NCBI RefSeq assembly: GCF_000376805.1
Contig: NZ_AQXT01000002.1
Coordinates: forward strand, 1,116,001 to 1,180,000
From: Henriciella marina DSM 19595
Lineage (GTDB): Bacteria; Pseudomonadota; Alphaproteobacteria; Caulobacterales; Hyphomonadaceae
Reading direction: 5' to 3'
Length of the DNA: 64,000 nucleotides
Shown in pieces: positions 33,513-43,619 of this stretch. The notes beneath the pieces were generated by a model. It did no database searches. It saw only the letters and a program-made list of their open reading frames with translations, and was not told where the DNA came from. Position 1 is the first letter of the stretch, and each line of letters starts with the position of its first letter. The position numbers were made by a program, and so were the translations under genes.

Positions 33513-36239
33513 TCAGGAATCCGTCGCCAGAGAACCGATTTTTTTACTGCGGATGGCAGCGACTGCCTGTTTCGTCTCTTCAAAACGGTGTTCGAGCACC
33601 TGGAAGCCCGGACAGTCAGCAGCCAGCGCCAGACGGTCTTTCAGGCCCCGGGAGAACGTTTGTGAGGAGACTTCGCTGCCGACCGCGATGCGCCGCACCT
33701 GCTGCAGGGATTGCAAGAGCCGGAAGGCGTGGCCGAGCGTATCTGCTTCCTCGCTGGACAGATAACCATTGCCGGTGAGAGCCTCGATGGCATCGGCCGT
33801 CGTGGCATGCACAGCGCCCGGGTCCCCGCTCAGCAGCATGCCCTGCTGGAGCACGAATTCGAGATCAACAAGGCCGCCCTCGCTAAGTTTTATGTCCCAT
33901 GTCCCGCGAGGTGGTTTTTCGCGCCAGAGCCGCTGGCGCATGTCCAATATGTCTGTCTTGCGCTCTTCGTCCGGTTTGCCGTGAACGATGGCGTCCCGCG
34001 CGATGTCGGACATCCGCTCTCCGAGTGCCTCATTTCCGGCGATAAAGCGAAGCCGGGTGAGCGCCATCAGCTCCCAAGTCCAGGCATCCTTGTGCTGGTA
34101 TCGATCAAAGGCAGACAGAGAAACCGCCACAGGGCCCGAGCGCCCTGAGGGGCGAAGCCGCATGTCTGTCTCATAGAGATTGCCTTCGGCCGTTTCAGCC
34201 GAAATCGCCGTGATCAGACGCTGGGCAAAGCGTGTGAACCAGCCGCCCGCCTCAAGCGCCTGGTCCTCATCGGGCTCAAAGACGATGAGGAGATCAAGGT
34301 CAGAGCCTGCCGTCAGCTCCCGCCCGCCAAGCTTGCCGAGCGCGCCGACGACCCAGTCCCCGGGCTGGGGCCCGTATTTGCGCGCTGTTTCGATGGCGGC
34401 TGCGTCGGCCATGAGGCGCACGCATGTGTCGGCGAGGTCGCTCCAGGCAAGCGCGGCCTGCGAGGCGGGCAGACGCGAATGCAGCAGCCGGTGCCCGATC
34501 AGGAAGGCGCGCTCATTCTTCCAGCGGCGGACCTCATCCATCCGGCTTTCAAAATCATCGGCCCGGTCAAGTGTCGGCGGAAATTCCGGCGCATTCGAAG
34601 ACACAAGCGTCTCCAGGAGGACCGGCCTGCGGGCCAGCGTTTCTGAAAGGCGCGGCGCGATGGCCAGCGTCGTGACGAGATCTTCCAGAAGCGCGGCTTC
34701 TGCGACCAGCATGGAAAGCGTCTGGACACCTGACCGGAGCCCTTCGAAGAACTGGGTGAAGCGGGTGAACGCGGTGTCAGGCTCTCCGGTCCGGCTCATG
34801 GCGATCAAGAGGCCAGGCAGGAGCGCCGTCAAAAGCCCCCTGCCCCGTTCCGTGCGGGTGGCAGGCGTCTTGCCGCGGTGCCAGCTCTGAATGGTGGAAA
34901 TGACGCGCGAGGGGTCCGAAAAGCCCAGCGAGGAAAGCGTACTGACCGTTCCCGGATCATCATCGACCCCGGTAAAGACCAGATTACCCTCTGAGGCGGA
35001 CTGGGTCTTGCGCTCTTGCTCGGCGAAGAGGTCGCTATAGTGGCGGCTGACATTTGCACGCGTCGCGTGAAGGTCGGCGTCGAATGCGGCGAGGTCATCA
35101 TAGCCGCAAAGCATGGCTAGCCGCTGTCTGCGTTCTTCGTCCCTGGGGACACGGTGGGTTTGCTCATCCTGCATCATCTGGATGCGATGCTCGACTGCGC
35201 GGAGGTCCGCATAGGCAGCTGAAAGCTCCTCGGCGACCGGTTCATCGACGGCTTTGGCGGCGACCAGCGCCTGCAAGCTGTTGAGGGTCTTGCGGCCACG
35301 AAGGTATTCGTTGCGACCGCCAAGAATGATCTGCTGGGTCTGGGCGAAGAACTCGATCTCCCTGATGCCGCCGGGACCGAGCTTCACATCGGGCGCCGGG
35401 TCATTCAGGGCCGCGCCCGCCTTCGAGTTGATCATGCGTTTGACCGCCTGCACGTCGGCGATGGCCCAATAGTCCATGTGCCTGCGCCAGACGAAGGGGG
35501 TGAGCATGTCCAGAAAGGCTTCGGCGGCACCGAGATCACCGGCCACCGCGCGCGCCTTGATCCAGACCATCCGTTCCCAGTTCTGGCCGACGCTCTCATA
35601 ATAGAGGCTCGCCATGCGGGTCGAGACCGCGGGCGGCGTGGAAGATGGATCGGGCCGCAGGCGCAGGTCCGTGCGGAACACATAGCCGTCCCCGGTCTGC
35701 TCTTCGAGGACGCGCATCGTTTCCTGTACAACGCGGTTCGCCTTTGTCTGCGCCTCACCAGAGCCACCATCAAAGACATCCGCATCGAAGAATGCGGCGA
35801 CATCAATATCGGAAGAATAGTTGAGCTCGAACGCGCCCATCTTTCCCAGTGCGAAGATGAAAAGCCCATCGGCTTTCACGTCACGCGCGCGCAGAACGGC
35901 CCTTAAGGCGGCGTCGAGAGCGGTGTTTGCAAACTCGGTGAGGTTTTCGGTGACGGCCGTGACATCGGCGTCCCCGCTGAGGTCGCGGGCCGCTACAGCG
36001 ATGTGATGCGCGAGCTTGGCCGTGCGAAGCTCTGCCATCGTCTCGTCCAGCGTTGCCGCGTCACCGGCGGCGCGGGCCTTTTCGAGCGCGTGTTCATGCA
36101 GCGCCGAAGCGCCCTCTCTTTCGAGAATGTTCAGCGCATCAGGCGATCTGCGGGCGGCGCGAGAGAGATAGGGCGCGAGGTCGGCAGCAGCCTTGAACGC
36201 GTCTATCGGCGCGGCAGCGAGGGGACGGATATCAAGCAT
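33513..36239 (-). CDS. glnE: Bifunctional glutamine synthetase adenylyltransferase / adenylyl-removing enzyme
   Basis: A 908-residue two-headed enzyme that adenylylates and deadenylylates glutamine synthetase according to PII and glutamine. Both nucleotidyltransferase domains are visible: GKMGAFELNYSSDIDVAAFF in the N-terminal (removing) half and GKLGGRELTAGSDLDLLIVF in the C-terminal (transferring) half, plus GPGGIREIEFFAQTQQ and LSEGGLVDLEFVLQ in the helical segments. Length is normal. It is the last gene of the degP - regulator - kinase - glnE run found in rhizobia and relatives. It starts nine bases after the kinase stop. Confidence 0.97.
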   Translation of the reverse strand: MLDIRPLAAAPIDAFKAAADLAPYLSRAARRSPDALNILEREGASALHEHALEKARAAGDAATLDETMAELRTAKLAHHIAVAARDLSGDADVTAVTENLTEFANTALDAALRAVLRARDVKADGLFIFALGKMGAFELNYSSDIDVAAFFDADVFDGGSGEAQTKANRVVQETMRVLEEQTGDGYVFRTDLRLRPDPSSTPPAVSTRMASLYYESVGQNWERMVWIKARAVAGDLGAAEAFLDMLTPFVWRRHMDYWAIADVQAVKRMINSKAGAALNDPAPDVKLGPGGIREIEFFAQTQQIILGGRNEYLRGRKTLNSLQALVAAKAVDEPVAEELSAAYADLRAVEHRIQMMQDEQTHRVPRDEERRQRLAMLCGYDDLAAFDADLHATRANVSRHYSDLFAEQERKTQSASEGNLVFTGVDDDPGTVSTLSSLGFSDPSRVISTIQSWHRGKTPATRTERGRGLLTALLPGLLIAMSRTGEPDTAFTRFTQFFEGLRSGVQTLSMLVAEAALLEDLVTTLAIAPRLSETLARRPVLLETLVSSNAPEFPPTLDRADDFESRMDEVRRWKNERAFLIGHRLLHSRLPASQAALAWSDLADTCVRLMADAAAIETARKYGPQPGDWVVGALGKLGGRELTAGSDLDLLIVFEPDEDQALEAGGWFTRFAQRLITAISAETAEGNLYETDMRLRPSGRSGPVAVSLSAFDRYQHKDAWTWELMALTRLRFIAGNEALGERMSDIARDAIVHGKPDEERKTDILDMRQRLWREKPPRGTWDIKLSEGGLVDLEFVLQQGMLLSGDPGAVHATTADAIEALTGNGYLSSEEADTLGHAFRLLQSLQQVRRIAVGSEVSSQTFSRGLKDRLALAADCPGFQVLEHRFEETKQAVAAIRSKKIGSLATDS

Positions 36240-36248
36240 GCCATCGTC

Positions 36249-37652
36249 CTAACGCTCACGTGGCAGAGAAAAAACCGTTTTCAGTCCATGAGGGGTAGGT
36301 AATTTGCTGGCCCAGAGAAGGTCGAGCTGTCCCTTGTGAAGGTCCGCGACGGAATCCACGAGCGCCAGGCCAAGACCTGATCCGCTTTGTGTGCGCGCTT
36401 CATCGAGGCGGAAGAAGCGCTCCTTTGCGCGGTCACGCATGGCTTCTGGAATGCCCGGCCCTGTATCGGACACGATGATGTCGACCTGGTCTGAGGTCCG
36501 CAGCGCCCTGAAGGTGATGGTGCCGCCTTCGGGCGTGTACTTGATGGCATTGTCGAGCAGGTTCGAGATGGCCTGGGCGAGGAGTTCGCGGTCACCCAGC
36601 ACGTAGAGTTGATGCGAAATTTCGCTCTCGAATTTGAGACCTGCATCCTCGCAGGCGGGCTCATAGAGGTCGGCGATCTCCATCAGCATTTCGTGCATGT
36701 CGAAACGTACCAGCCGGCCTTCTGCGCCCGCGTCGAGGCGCGAGAGGCGCAGGATCGCGTTGAAGGTCGCGAGCACACTGTCGACCTCTTCTACCGTCTG
36801 GACGAGCGTTTCGCGGGCGGTCTCTTCCGACATGTCGTCAATCAGCGCAGTTTCGAGGCGGTTGCGAAGCCGTGACAGCGGCGAGCGCAGATCGTGCGCG
36901 ATGGAATCGCCGGTATGGCGGCTGGACGCCATCAGGCGTTCGAGCTTTTCCAGCATGGTATTTACATGGGTCGCCAGCCGGTCGAATTCATCGCCCGACC
37001 CCTGTACAGGCGCGCGCACGGAGAGGTCACCGGCGACGATGGCCTCTGTCGTGCGGGTCAGTTGTTCAGCCCGGCGGGCCGCATAGCGCGAGATGAAGAT
37101 ACCGCCCATGAGGGCAAGCAGGACACCGATGGGCGCTGCGGTGGTGATGGCCTGCGTAATGCGGCGAACGATACGGCCACGTTCACCCGTTTCGATCGCG
37201 ACGAGAAGCACATTGCCATTGGGAAGGCGGACGATACGGCCTTCAGCTTCGGTAAGCGTCGGGTCGCCGCCTGGCCGGGGCACTTCGATGGTCAGGCTGA
37301 CATTGCTGACCTCGCCCACCGTGTCGGGCGGGGAGACAGGCAGGTTGGGAAAGTCGCCGATAAGCCGTTCACCATCAGGTGTTTCCAGCTGATAGCGAAA
37401 CGGCGCGCCGGGGACGAGCGCGCGCTCGATGAGGGATTGCTCAAGCCGCTCCAGCCCGCCTGTATAGAAGGCAAGCTCAAGCGCGCCCATCTCAGCTTCC
37501 AGGCGCTGGTCAGCCTCTGCACGCAGAGAGCCGACCGTCGCCTGGAAGAGGTAAGACAGGAGTAGAAAGGAAAAGAGGCCGAAGAGGACCGAATAGACGA
37601 GTGCCAGCCGGAACGTGGTCGTCCGAACGAAAGCAAAACGGCCCGATTTCAT
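36249..37652 (-). CDS. Sensor histidine kinase, FeuQ-like by synteny
   Basis: A 467-residue membrane kinase. TM1 is near residues 15-38, a periplasmic sensor region runs to about 170, TM2 is followed by a HAMP segment (RRAEQLTRTTEAIVAGDLS), the phospho-acceptor helix is HDLRSPLSRLRNRLE, and the ATPase boxes are NLLDNAIKYTPEGG, SDTGPGIPEA and GSGLGLALVDS. Its ATG overlaps the regulator stop by four bases. In rhizobia the kinase at this position, between degP and glnE, is FeuQ, linked to iron uptake or cyclic glucan export. Orthology here is inferred from gene order, and the signal is unknown. Confidence 0.92.
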   Translation of the reverse strand: MKSGRFAFVRTTTFRLALVYSVLFGLFSFLLLSYLFQATVGSLRAEADQRLEAEMGALELAFYTGGLERLEQSLIERALVPGAPFRYQLETPDGERLIGDFPNLPVSPPDTVGEVSNVSLTIEVPRPGGDPTLTEAEGRIVRLPNGNVLLVAIETGERGRIVRRITQAITTAAPIGVLLALMGGIFISRYAARRAEQLTRTTEAIVAGDLSVRAPVQGSGDEFDRLATHVNTMLEKLERLMASSRHTGDSIAHDLRSPLSRLRNRLETALIDDMSEETARETLVQTVEEVDSVLATFNAILRLSRLDAGAEGRLVRFDMHEMLMEIADLYEPACEDAGLKFESEISHQLYVLGDRELLAQAISNLLDNAIKYTPEGGTITFRALRTSDQVDIIVSDTGPGIPEAMRDRAKERFFRLDEARTQSGSGLGLALVDSVADLHKGQLDLLWASKLPTPHGLKTVFSLPRER

Positions 37653-38323
37653 CCTTGCAGGCAGTACCCTGCGCCGCGCACGGTCTGCAACAGCTGCTCA
37701 TCGAAATCCTTGTCGATCTTAGCCCGAAGGCGCGAGACATGGACGTCGATCACATTGGTCTGGGGGTCGAAGTGATAATCCCAGACCTTTTCAAGCAACA
37801 TGGTGCGCGTGACGACCTGGCCGGCATGACGCATCAGGAACTCCAGCAGGCGAAACTCGCGAGGCTGGAGATCGATTTTCTGTTCGCCGCGCCAGACCTT
37901 GCGGGCCAGCAGATCCATTTCCAGGTCGGCAACCTTGAGCCTGGTGACAGGCGGTTCGCCGTTGACCTGACGGCGACCGAGCGCTTCGACGCGCGCGGCC
38001 AGTTCCTGAGGGGCAAACGGCTTGGCGAGATAATCGTCGGCGCCGACTTTCAGACCTTCGACGCGGTTGTCGACGTCGGAAAGCGCAGAGAGGAAGAGGG
38101 CCGGCGTCTGCCCGCCCCCATTCCGGTATTCCTCGACGAGTTTGAGGCCATCCTTACCAGGAAGCATCCGGTCGACGACGAGAGCATCGAACTCGCCCTC
38201 GCGTGCCTTTGTCAGCCCGTCAGTCCCATTCTCTGCCAGCTCGACCTCGTGGCCGGCTTCTGACAGCACCTTGTTGATGAAATTCGCGTGCTCGCGATCA
38301 TCCTCGATGACTAGAACTCGCAT
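37649..38323 (-). CDS. OmpR-family response regulator, FeuP-like by synteny
   Basis: A 224-residue regulator. The receiver domain has the acidic pocket EDD at 7-9, phospho-acceptor Asp51 (VVDRMLPG) and Lys101 (LAKPF). The winged-helix output domain has LQPREFRLLEFLMRHAGQVVTRTMLLEKVWDYHFDPQTNVIDVHVSRLRAKID as separate helices. The output motif ends DEQLLQTVRGAGYCLQG. It is translationally coupled to the downstream kinase and lies 22 bases after degP on the same strand. The target genes are not shown by the sequence. Confidence 0.94.
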   Translation of the reverse strand: MRVLVIEDDREHANFINKVLSEAGHEVELAENGTDGLTKAREGEFDALVVDRMLPGKDGLKLVEEYRNGGGQTPALFLSALSDVDNRVEGLKVGADDYLAKPFAPQELAARVEALGRRQVNGEPPVTRLKVADLEMDLLARKVWRGEQKIDLQPREFRLLEFLMRHAGQVVTRTMLLEKVWDYHFDPQTNVIDVHVSRLRAKIDKDFDEQLLQTVRGAGYCLQG

Positions 38324-38345
38324 GACCCGGATCTCCTCTATGAGC

Positions 38346-39881
38346 TCAGTCCGACTCTGTGTCGCTGATGTCCGCAGTAACGAACAGGGTCCGCTGACCG
38401 TTCCGCACGGCGAGGAGCAGCTTGTCGCGGCCCTTCTCCTTCATGTCGGAGATGGCACCCTCAAGATCCGAAACGGACCTCAGAGGCGTCCCGGCTGCAC
38501 TGAGGATCGCCATACCGGCGCGGATGTCATAGTCGGCAAGCGGGCTGTCGCTGTCGACGTCGGCAATCATGAGACCGGCCTCGTTATCATTCAGACCCAG
38601 CGTGTCGCGGTCGGCCTCGGTGAAGGGACGCAGCGCCAGACCAAGTGGGCCGTCCTTGGCATTGCTGTCCTCTTTATCGGCTGAAACGCCGGCCTGAGAT
38701 TGCGGAAGCGCATTCGGGTTCTCGGGACGTTCGCCGACTTTCACACCGACAGTCTCACGCTCACCGCCGCGCAGGACAACGAAGGTGTTGTCCGAGCCTG
38801 CAAGCAGGGCGCCGACGAGACGCGTCACCGACGTCGCATCGGTTGTGTCTGTGCCATTGACGGAAAGGATGATGTCGCCGCGCTGGAGACCGCCGGACTC
38901 TGCCGGGCTGTCGGGGCTGACATCGGCGATGATCGCGCCGCGTGCCTCTTCGAGACCCTGCGCATCCGCCATATCCTCGGTGACGTCCTGAATGGTCACG
39001 CCGAGCCAGCCACGCGATACGCGGCCATCTTTGATCAGGGCATCTGTGACGGTCACAGCGAGTTCGGCAGGGATGGCAAAACCGATGCCGACCGAGCCGC
39101 CAGTTGGTGAGAAGATGGCTGTGTTCACGCCAACGACGCGGCCCTGCAGGTCAAAGGTCGGCCCGCCGGAATTGCCCCGGTTGATGGCCGCGTCGATCTG
39201 CAGGAAGTCGGTGTAGGGATTATTGCCGCCAAGCTCACGCCCGTCAGCTGACAGGATGCCAGCAGTCGCGGTACCGCCAAGGCCGAACGGGTTGCCCAGC
39301 GCAACGACCCAGTCGCCGCGGCGAAGCTGTGTATCGGTCTCGAACTCAACGAAGGGATAGGTGCCCTCTTCGGTGACCTTGATAACGGCGAGGTCTGTCT
39401 GCGCGTCGGTGCCGATCAGCTCTGCCTTGAGCTCGCGCCCGTCTTCGAGAACAACCTCGATTTCGGTGGCGTCCTGAACGACGTGGTTATTTGTAACGAT
39501 GTAGCCTTCTTCGGAAATGAAGAAGCCGGATCCGAGCGAGCGGGCCTCCTGGGTCTGGGGCTCATCATCATTGCCCTCTTCCTGGCGCTCACGCATATAG
39601 TCGTCAAAGCCCGGAAGGCCCCGGAAGCGTTCGAAGAACTCTTCCATATTCCCCATGCCGCCAACTTCGCGCTCAGACACGACGTTCACACTGACGACTG
39701 CTGGGCTGACGTCCTCGATCAGGTCTGCAAAGCTGATCGGCGCGCCACTTGGCTGCTGGATCGAGATTGGCTGTTTCGCATCGGCCTGCTGCAAAGTCGG
39801 GGCGTAAAAGAAAGTCCCTGCTACGCCAGCGCCAAAGACTGCGGCAACCAGTGCCTGTTTCGAGATTGCAATCGCTTTCAT
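38346..39881 (-). CDS. degP: Periplasmic Do-family serine protease (DegP/HtrA)
   Basis: A 511-residue HtrA protease/chaperone for misfolded envelope proteins. It has an N-terminal hydrophobic segment (LVAAVFGAGVAGTFFYAP), a trypsin-like domain with triad His133 (NNHVV), Asp163 (TDLAV) and Ser238 (RGNSGGP), and two PDZ domains (about 295-385 and 415-505; GWLGVTIQDV, SPAESGGLQRGDIIL). The ATG at 39881 is preferred to 39965 because it follows GAGGAGAATGAG and leads into the signal segment. It is first in the degP - regulator - kinase - glnE run, consistent with the rhizobial order. Confidence 0.95.
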   Translation of the reverse strand: MKAIAISKQALVAAVFGAGVAGTFFYAPTLQQADAKQPISIQQPSGAPISFADLIEDVSPAVVSVNVVSEREVGGMGNMEEFFERFRGLPGFDDYMRERQEEGNDDEPQTQEARSLGSGFFISEEGYIVTNNHVVQDATEIEVVLEDGRELKAELIGTDAQTDLAVIKVTEEGTYPFVEFETDTQLRRGDWVVALGNPFGLGGTATAGILSADGRELGGNNPYTDFLQIDAAINRGNSGGPTFDLQGRVVGVNTAIFSPTGGSVGIGFAIPAELAVTVTDALIKDGRVSRGWLGVTIQDVTEDMADAQGLEEARGAIIADVSPDSPAESGGLQRGDIILSVNGTDTTDATSVTRLVGALLAGSDNTFVVLRGGERETVGVKVGERPENPNALPQSQAGVSADKEDSNAKDGPLGLALRPFTEADRDTLGLNDNEAGLMIADVDSDSPLADYDIRAGMAILSAAGTPLRSVSDLEGAISDMKEKGRDKLLLAVRNGQRTLFVTADISDTESD

Positions 39882-39988
39882 GTTTCGCTCATTCTCCTCA
39901 GAATTCGTGTCTTTAATAGTGTGGGCAAAGCTTAATATGTGCCAGTCCTTAGACTGATTAAACATCGGTTAGACTTGGACATTCCTGA

Positions 39989-41230
39989 TCACGCGACCGG
40001 CTCGTCTGATCGTGACTTGCTTTCAATTCGACTGCGTACCTTGCTGCCCGACTCAAGTGTCTTGTGTACAGGACATTTGTCGGCGATCTCGAGAAGGCGT
40101 GCAAGCTGCTCTTCGTCCAGGGGCCCCTCGACAGTGATATCCCGGCGAAAGACGTCGATCCTGTCTGCATCGCCGCATGTTTCGCAGTCTGCCGCATGTT
40201 CGCGCGCATGGCTCACCTCGACGCTGACATGGTCGAGCGGCCACTTCTTTCGGTCTGCATACATGCGCAGCGTGATCGACGTGCAGCCGCCAAGCGCCGC
40301 CGAGAGCATGGAATATGGATCAGGTCCGGTATCGGCGCCGCCAAGATCTCTTGGCTCATCGATGATCTGGCGAAAGCCGCCGCTCAACACTTCGTTCTGA
40401 TAGGGACCAGGACCCGACGTTTCACGAACAAGCACACCCTCGCCGCGATAGTCATCAGGGCCGTTTGCTTCGGGGACAAGATAGCGTTCCGCCCAGCCGG
40501 CAATCACGCCGGCAGCGAAATCGGTGTCGCTACCGCGATCCAGAAAGTGATTGGCGTCATCAAGACTGACAAAGCTCTTGGGATGACGCGCTGCCATGAA
40601 AAGCGCTGTTGCGTTATCGATGCTTACTTCGTCATCTGCGGGTGCATGCAGGATGAGGAGCGGAAGCCTCAGATTAGAGACCACCGCGCCAACGCGCGCG
40701 TCGCGCAAATCATCGACAAGCTGACGCGTTACAGTGAAGGATCGCCCGCCAAGCTCCACTTCGGCCTCGCCTTCGGCTTCGATTGCGGCGAGGTTTTTGT
40801 CGAACTGGCCGATTGCATGACTGGCCTCAGCGGGCGCGGCAATTGTGACAAGCGCCTTCAGCGTATCGATCTCTCCCGCTGCCAGCAGCGCGGCGGTCCC
40901 ACCGAGCGAATGCCCAACCAGGAGAGAGACCGGCCGACCTTCCCCCGCCATCCAGTCTGCTGCGGCGCGGATGTCTTCGACATTTGTCGTGAAGACGGTT
41001 TCGGAGAAATCGCCGTCGGACTCGCCGATGCCGGTAAAGTCAAAGCGCAGGACCCCGATGCCATGCTGCGCAAGGGCGCGTGAGAGCGACACGGCGGCGC
41101 GCGACTGCTTGGAGCAGGTGAAGCAGTGAGCAAAGATCGCCCATCCGCCAAAACGTCCTGTCGGGTGTTCGAGCCTGCCTGAAATCGTCTGTCCGGTCGT
41201 ACCGGTAAAACTCACGGGTTCGCTGTACAT
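39989..41230 (-). CDS. Alpha/beta hydrolase - OsmC family fusion protein
   Basis: A 413-residue two-domain protein. Residues 1-250 form an alpha/beta hydrolase (nucleophile loop VGHSLGGTAALLAAG, acid region HAPADDEVSI and late DANHFLDR). Residues 270-410 form an OsmC domain (PDPYSMLSAALGGCTSITLRM and a second conserved Cys region, CETCGDADRIDVFRRDI). OsmC proteins are Cys-based organic hydroperoxide reductases, and the fused hydrolase may act on esters or on peroxidised lipid products. This fusion is a known arrangement in proteobacteria. It sits between ccmH and degP, a position not used in the rhizobial version of the block. Confidence 0.9.
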   Translation of the reverse strand: MYSEPVSFTGTTGQTISGRLEHPTGRFGGWAIFAHCFTCSKQSRAAVSLSRALAQHGIGVLRFDFTGIGESDGDFSETVFTTNVEDIRAAADWMAGEGRPVSLLVGHSLGGTAALLAAGEIDTLKALVTIAAPAEASHAIGQFDKNLAAIEAEGEAEVELGGRSFTVTRQLVDDLRDARVGAVVSNLRLPLLILHAPADDEVSIDNATALFMAARHPKSFVSLDDANHFLDRGSDTDFAAGVIAGWAERYLVPEANGPDDYRGEGVLVRETSGPGPYQNEVLSGGFRQIIDEPRDLGGADTGPDPYSMLSAALGGCTSITLRMYADRKKWPLDHVSVEVSHAREHAADCETCGDADRIDVFRRDITVEGPLDEEQLARLLEIADKCPVHKTLESGSKVRSRIESKSRSDEPVA

Positions 41231-41310
41231 CCCCGATACCTCGCATCCATTGCTCCAACGAGATAGGCGCGCGGCTCATGACTTGCCAGAATTTAGGCTT
41301 GAGTGCGAGA

Positions 41311-41718
41311 TTAAGTGCTCTCTTCAGGCGCGACCGGCTCTACCTCGACGGAAGAGCGGCGATTGCGGCTGATAAAGAAGGCGAGCGCTCCGCCTGCGAG
41401 CAGGAAGAGAAACGGCGCGGTCCAGAGCAGCATGCCGCCAAGCCCCCGCGACGGCGGACGGAAGAGGACGAAGTCGCCATAGCGCTCGGCAAACCAGGCG
41501 CGAATGGCCTCATTGCTTTCACCCTCGGCCACCATGGCCCGCACGCGCTCACGCATGTCGGCAGCGATGTCAGAGCCGGAATTGGAGATCGGCTCATTCT
41601 CGCAGGCAACGCAGCGTATCTCGCGCATCAGATCCTGCGCACGTGCCTCCTCCTGAGGGTCGGCAAGCTGGCCCTCAGCCGCGAAAACGAAAAGAAGAGA
41701 CGCAATGAGAGCTTTCAT
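41311..41718 (-). CDS. ccmH: Cytochrome c-type biogenesis protein CcmH (CycL)
   Basis: A 135-residue protein with a signal peptide (MKALIASLLFVFAAEGQLA), the apocytochrome-reducing motif RCVACEN (CxxC), the family segments IAADMRERVRAMVAEGESNEAIRAWFAERYGDFVLFRPP, and a C-terminal membrane anchor (LLWTAPFLFLLAGGALAFF). It keeps the heme-binding CxxCH of apocytochromes reduced for heme attachment in System I. The start overlaps the ccmF stop by four bases, so the two are translationally coupled. Confidence 0.95.
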   Translation of the reverse strand: MKALIASLLFVFAAEGQLADPQEEARAQDLMREIRCVACENEPISNSGSDIAADMRERVRAMVAEGESNEAIRAWFAERYGDFVLFRPPSRGLGGMLLWTAPFLFLLAGGALAFFISRNRRSSVEVEPVAPEEST

Positions 41719-43619
41719 TCACCTGGCTTTGCTGATTTCGACTTCCGCCCGAACATGCTGAGCGTTGCTCCAAGCCCAATCAGAAATATACCAAAATAAA
41801 TGAGGTCGATCAAAGGGTTGAAGAAGACTTCAAAAGTCCACCGCGTCTCGCCCTGCTGATTACGGCGGCCATCTCCGAGCGCCACATAAAGGTCGGCGAG
41901 GCCTGTCTTGTGGATCGCTGTCTCGGTGGTGGGCATCTGCGCCGCCGGGTAGAAGCGTTTGTGTGGCTGCAGCTCAGCAACGGTACCGCCACGGCGCGCT
42001 GTCAGGGTCGCGCGCTCCGCATACCAGTTCGGCCCTTCAATACTCTCCACATCGTCGAGGGTGAGCTGCCAGCCAGCGACCGACGTTGTCTGGCCTTCTT
42101 GCAGCGCAATTGTGGTGTGATCCCGGCCGGAGGTTTCAAGCACCGCGCCCATGACGAAAAGGCCAAGGCCCGCATGGGCAAGCGTCATGCCCCAGATGCG
42201 CGCGGGCATTCTGGTAAAGCGGCTCAGTGTCTTGGCTCTTCGCCAGAACTCGATCGCCGCCCCGCCGATCAGCCAGACCGCTATCGCAAGACCGACACCC
42301 GCGAGCAGTGGAATGTCGAAGGGGCCGATCCCTGCGAGCCAGAAGACCGCAACGATGCCGGCAAAGCCTGCCGCCCACTTCCAGAGCGAAGATAGATCCG
42401 CCCTGCCCCAGCTCCAGGCCTGGACGATGGGAAGCGCGATCAGTGCGAGCGACATGATCGGCGTGAAAGTGAGATTGAAGTAAGGCTCACCCACCGAGAT
42501 CGTCTGGCCAGCGGCTTCTGCGATCAGCGGGAATAGCGTGCCGAGGAGCACTGTTGCGGCGGCAACCACCAGTATGAGGTTATTGCCCATCAGCGCGCCC
42601 TCACGGCTGGCTGTGGCCCAGGCGGGCCCAGGCTCAAGCTTGGAGGCGCGCAGCGCAAAGAGCAGCAAGGCGGCCCCGCCGAAGACCAGCAAGCCGGCCA
42701 GCAGGAGCGAGCCGCGAAGCGGATCGACCGCAAAGGCGTGCACCGATGTCAGCACGCCGGAGCGCACAAGGAATGCGCCGAGCATTGAGAAACAGAAAGC
42801 AAGTACAGCCAGCAATGCGCTCCAGACGCCGAAGCCGCCGCGCTTTTCCGTGACGATGACCGAATGGAGAAAAGCCGCACCGATCAGCCATGGCATCAGG
42901 CTGGCATTCTCAACCGGGTCCCAGAACCACCATCCGCCCCAGCCGAGCTCATAATAGGCCCAGTAGCTGCCAAGCGCGATGCCGAGCGTGAGCGGCACAA
43001 AGGCCGCAAGCGCCCAGACCCTGGCCGTCCGGGCCCAGACCCGGTCAATGCGGCCTTCGATCAGACCTGCAGCGGCCAGCGCGAAGACAAAGGAATAGCC
43101 GACATAGCCGAGATAAAGCATCGGCGGATGGATCGCGAGCGCCGGATCCTGCAGGAGCGGGTTGAGACCTGCGCCCTGCAACGGCGCGGGATAAAGGCGT
43201 GTGAACGGCGATGAGGCCAGCAGCAGATAGAGGAGAGCGCCGGCGTTCAGCAGGCCCTGCACGCCAAGGGTTCGCGCCTCGAAAACTGGTCTGCCCGTCG
43301 CCAACAGGCGTGCACCAGCGGCGCCGAACCCGATACCGACAAGGCACCAGAGCGCCATCGACCCTTCGTGATTGCCCCAGGTGCCAGCCAGTTTGTAGAC
43401 GAAGGGCTTCAGCGTATGGGAGTTGGCGGCCACCAGCTGGACCGAAAAGTCAGACCTCGCGAACGCAATCAGGAGCGTCAGAAATGCGAACGCCATTGCG
43501 CCAAAGGCGACCTGCGCTGACAGGCTGGCCGCCGCGCGGCGCCCTGTCAGGCCCTGAGCGGACTGGAAGAAGCTGAGGATGAGCGCGGCAAACGCCGCAA
43601 AATGACCGGCCTCGATCAT
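41715..43619 (-). CDS. ccmF: Heme lyase subunit CcmF (CycK)
   Basis: A 634-residue protein with about 14-15 membrane helices, holding the tryptophan-rich heme-handling motif GWGGWWFWDPVENASLMPW and periplasmic His residues (for example HEGSMALW, HSVIVTEKRGG). With CcmH/CcmI it ligates heme delivered by CcmE to apocytochrome c. It is coupled on both sides: its ATG overlaps the ccmE stop by four bases and its stop overlaps ccmH. Length is normal. Confidence 0.96.
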   Translation of the reverse strand: MIEAGHFAAFAALILSFFQSAQGLTGRRAAASLSAQVAFGAMAFAFLTLLIAFARSDFSVQLVAANSHTLKPFVYKLAGTWGNHEGSMALWCLVGIGFGAAGARLLATGRPVFEARTLGVQGLLNAGALLYLLLASSPFTRLYPAPLQGAGLNPLLQDPALAIHPPMLYLGYVGYSFVFALAAAGLIEGRIDRVWARTARVWALAAFVPLTLGIALGSYWAYYELGWGGWWFWDPVENASLMPWLIGAAFLHSVIVTEKRGGFGVWSALLAVLAFCFSMLGAFLVRSGVLTSVHAFAVDPLRGSLLLAGLLVFGGAALLLFALRASKLEPGPAWATASREGALMGNNLILVVAAATVLLGTLFPLIAEAAGQTISVGEPYFNLTFTPIMSLALIALPIVQAWSWGRADLSSLWKWAAGFAGIVAVFWLAGIGPFDIPLLAGVGLAIAVWLIGGAAIEFWRRAKTLSRFTRMPARIWGMTLAHAGLGLFVMGAVLETSGRDHTTIALQEGQTTSVAGWQLTLDDVESIEGPNWYAERATLTARRGGTVAELQPHKRFYPAAQMPTTETAIHKTGLADLYVALGDGRRNQQGETRWTFEVFFNPLIDLIYFGIFLIGLGATLSMFGRKSKSAKPGE